NCBI GenBank assembly: GCA_964450955.1
Contig: CAYVFI010000008.1
Coordinates: forward strand, 62,001-126,000
DNA length: 64,000 nucleotides
Reading direction: 5' to 3'
DNA from: CAYNWT01 sp964450955
GTDB taxonomy: Bacteria > Planctomycetota > Planctomycetia > Planctomycetales > Planctomycetaceae
The notes under the pieces were generated by a model that saw nothing but the letters and a program-made list of their open reading frames with translations, was not told where the DNA came from and ran no database searches. Shown one piece after another: positions 62,521 to 64,000 of this stretch; within the stretch, counting starts at the first letter, position 1; each line of letters begins with the position of its first letter. A program made the translations under genes and the position numbers.

Positions 62521-63204
62521 ATGTCTGCCCGCACGAAAGTTCAGCAATTGGCCCGCGAGTCTTACGACCGAGGTGATCCAATCGGATGGTTCGAACAGGT
62601 CTATCAACATGCCCGCGGTGATGCCGGTCAGGTGCCCTGGGCCGGTCAGCTACCTGATTGCAATCTTACGTCATGGTTATCAGGTGAGTATTCAGAAGCT
62701 GCGAAGAACACGCAGGCTTCTGCATTGGTAGTGGCGTCTGGACTCGGAGATGACGCTGAAGCCTTAGCGAATGCGGGCTTTCGCGTGACAGCTTTCGACA
62801 TCTCAAAAACCGCAATTGACTGGGCCAAATCACGGTTCCCGGACTCGACAGTTCAGTATGCCATTGAAGACCTGTTTGATCTACCGTCCGACTGGCAAAA
62901 TTCGTTCGACTTTATTTTCGAATCCAGCACGCTGCAGGCGCTGCCGTGGAAACTCCGCAGTGAAGCAATTCGCTGTATCGTCTCGCTGCTAGCTGTTGGT
63001 GGAACCGCGCTAATTGTGACGCTTGGGCGAGATGAGGAAGATGACGCCGGTCAGCTGCCGTGGCCGTTGACGCGTAAAGAACTGGACGAATTTACGGCAG
63101 AGGGCCTGCAGGAAATTTCGTTTCAGGATCTTACCTCCGAAAACGGTCGACGGCAGTTCGTTGCCACCTACCGCAAACCAAAGTCAGGCAACCCAGCCAC
63201 ATGA
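62521..63204 (+). CDS. Class I SAM-dependent methyltransferase
   Basis: A 227-residue methyltransferase. The N-terminal ESYDRGDPIGWFEQVYQHA is typical of a family of stand-alone methyltransferases resembling thiopurine methyltransferases. The SAM-binding motif I is ALVVASGLGDDAEALANAG (about 68-86), with VTAFDISKTAIDWAK after it and DFIFESSTLQALP as the later motif. The substrate is unknown. Its stop overlaps the MOSC gene start (ATGA at 63201-63204), which suggests coupled translation. Confidence 0.9.
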   Translation: MSARTKVQQLARESYDRGDPIGWFEQVYQHARGDAGQVPWAGQLPDCNLTSWLSGEYSEAAKNTQASALVVASGLGDDAEALANAGFRVTAFDISKTAIDWAKSRFPDSTVQYAIEDLFDLPSDWQNSFDFIFESSTLQALPWKLRSEAIRCIVSLLAVGGTALIVTLGRDEEDDAGQLPWPLTRKELDEFTAEGLQEISFQDLTSENGRRQFVATYRKPKSGNPAT

Positions 63205-64000
63205 TCACCGTCAGCGAACTTTACTACTACCCAATCAAATCCTGCGCGGGCACGCCAGTTGAATCGGTGGACATCACTCGTCACGGTCTGGCAGACGACC
63301 GCATGCTGATGGTCGTTCGCGCGGACGGAAAGTTCATGTCGCAACGCGAGTTACCGCAGATGTGTTTGATTGAACCACGCGTGCTGGAGAACCAGATCTC
63401 ATTAAAAGCGCCGGGTATGCCGGAGTTTGGTTTTTCGGCAACGCAGGAAGGTTCAGCCGTCACGACAAGGGTCTGGGGCGACGATGTTCGGGGCATCGTT
63501 CAGTCGGCTGATGTGAATGAGTGGCTGAGTACTTATTTGAAATCGCACGTGCAGCTGGTGGCGTTTGATGAAGGGTTTGAGCGTAAAGTTGATGGTGATT
63601 TTGCTGTCGCGGACACCGACGTGGTTGGCTTCGCTGATGGGTTCTCCATGCTGCTGATCTCCGCGGAATCTTTAGAACATCTCAACGCAAAACTGAATAC
63701 GCCCGTCGATATGAACCGGTTCCGTCCCAACATCGTGGTTACCGGTTGTGATCCGCACGCGGAAGATACATGGAAAGAGCTCACCGTCGGCGACATTCCC
63801 ATGTCGGGTGTGAAACCGTGTGCTCGATGCGCAGTGATTGGGGTCGAACAGAAAACGGGCGAACGGGGAACTCAGCCGACAGCGGTTCTGGCTGAATACC
63901 GACGATTCACCAACGGTGTGATGTTTGGCATGAACATGATTCACCACGCAACCGGCCGGATTTCAGTCGGAGACCAGGTCAGCGTGACCGCCCAGCATGA
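63201..64000 (+). CDS. MOSC-domain protein (YcbX-like), cut by the window edge
   Basis: The frame runs from ATG 63201 to the end of the window without a stop; 266 codons are visible. The N-terminal beta-barrel (MOSC_N: VSELYYYPIKSCAGTPVESV, about 4-23) precedes the MOSC domain (about 130-266). The key cysteine block is SGVKPCARCAVI, with DMNRFRPNIVV before it. MOSC proteins of this kind handle the molybdenum cofactor or reduce N-hydroxylated compounds. From family length only a few residues should be missing. Confidence 0.92.
   Translation, partial: MITVSELYYYPIKSCAGTPVESVDITRHGLADDRMLMVVRADGKFMSQRELPQMCLIEPRVLENQISLKAPGMPEFGFSATQEGSAVTTRVWGDDVRGIVQSADVNEWLSTYLKSHVQLVAFDEGFERKVDGDFAVADTDVVGFADGFSMLLISAESLEHLNAKLNTPVDMNRFRPNIVVTGCDPHAEDTWKELTVGDIPMSGVKPCARCAVIGVEQKTGERGTQPTAVLAEYRRFTNGVMFGMNMIHHATGRISVGDQVSVTAQH

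Overview
This window is most likely from a planctomycete (phylum Planctomycetota). Pointers are a membrane Ser/Thr kinase fused to WD40 repeats, a DUF1080 protein, a sialate O-acetylesterase-like secreted esterase, a LamG protein, a TIGR02996-like plus SUKH protein, a very large PQQ-propeller protein, a planctomycete-type Flp-like pilin, DUF2760/Hsp70/Hsp70-DUF3731, frequent TTG/GTG starts and several classes of dispersed hairpin repeat. The genus cannot be named. No tRNA, rRNA, CRISPR array, transposase, integrase or phage gene was found.

Layout. 1-10.1 kb: a protein of three 18-residue Cys modules, kinase-WD40, a membrane protein, a GNAT/SASA pair, a fossil mntR fragment, yebC and a SUKH protein. 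10.4-20.7 kb: an exported protein, hrpA behind a small membrane protein, a Uma2-type nuclease, a LamG protein, an esterase, and an EamA transporter whose tail overlaps an antisense DUF2809 gene. 20.7-31.6 kb: two paralogous exported YHS-like proteins, each with its own terminator, sppA, a SpoU methyltransferase, an ECF sigma factor, a 199-bp tandem repeat, lgt, panC and an M20 peptidase. 31.7-38.5 kb: a thioredoxin-like gene with an in-frame TGA, DUF2760, and two Hsp70-like genes set among REP-like and A-rich hairpins. 38.5-43.1 kb: the housekeeping run rplY-pth-rpsF-ssb-rplI-dnaB on the minus strand. 43.4-48.7 kb: the PQQ protein and an orphan molybdenum-hydroxylase FAD subunit. 48.9-59.4 kb: a Tad/Flp pilus locus, with cpaA-cpaB-cpaF-tadB-tadC on the plus strand converging on tadD, a CpaD-like lipoprotein and cpaC on the minus strand, and a Flp-like pilin beyond. 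59.6-64 kb: a DUF1080 protein, a small membrane protein, an HMA-MauE fusion, a methyltransferase and a MOSC protein cut by the window edge.

The most notable item is the gene at 31728-32726 (minus). An exported thioredoxin-fold protein is read through a single in-frame TGA that replaces exactly the first cysteine of its redox CxxC motif (U-P-R-C, codon 56). About 35 nt downstream is a 5-bp hairpin with a GGUC loop, the loop sequence of the E. coli fdhF SECIS. This fits a selenoprotein, although a nonsense mutation or base error is not excluded from one sequence. Other points of interest are the mntR fossil, the repeat families around the Hsp70 genes, and the antisense overlap of two gene tails.
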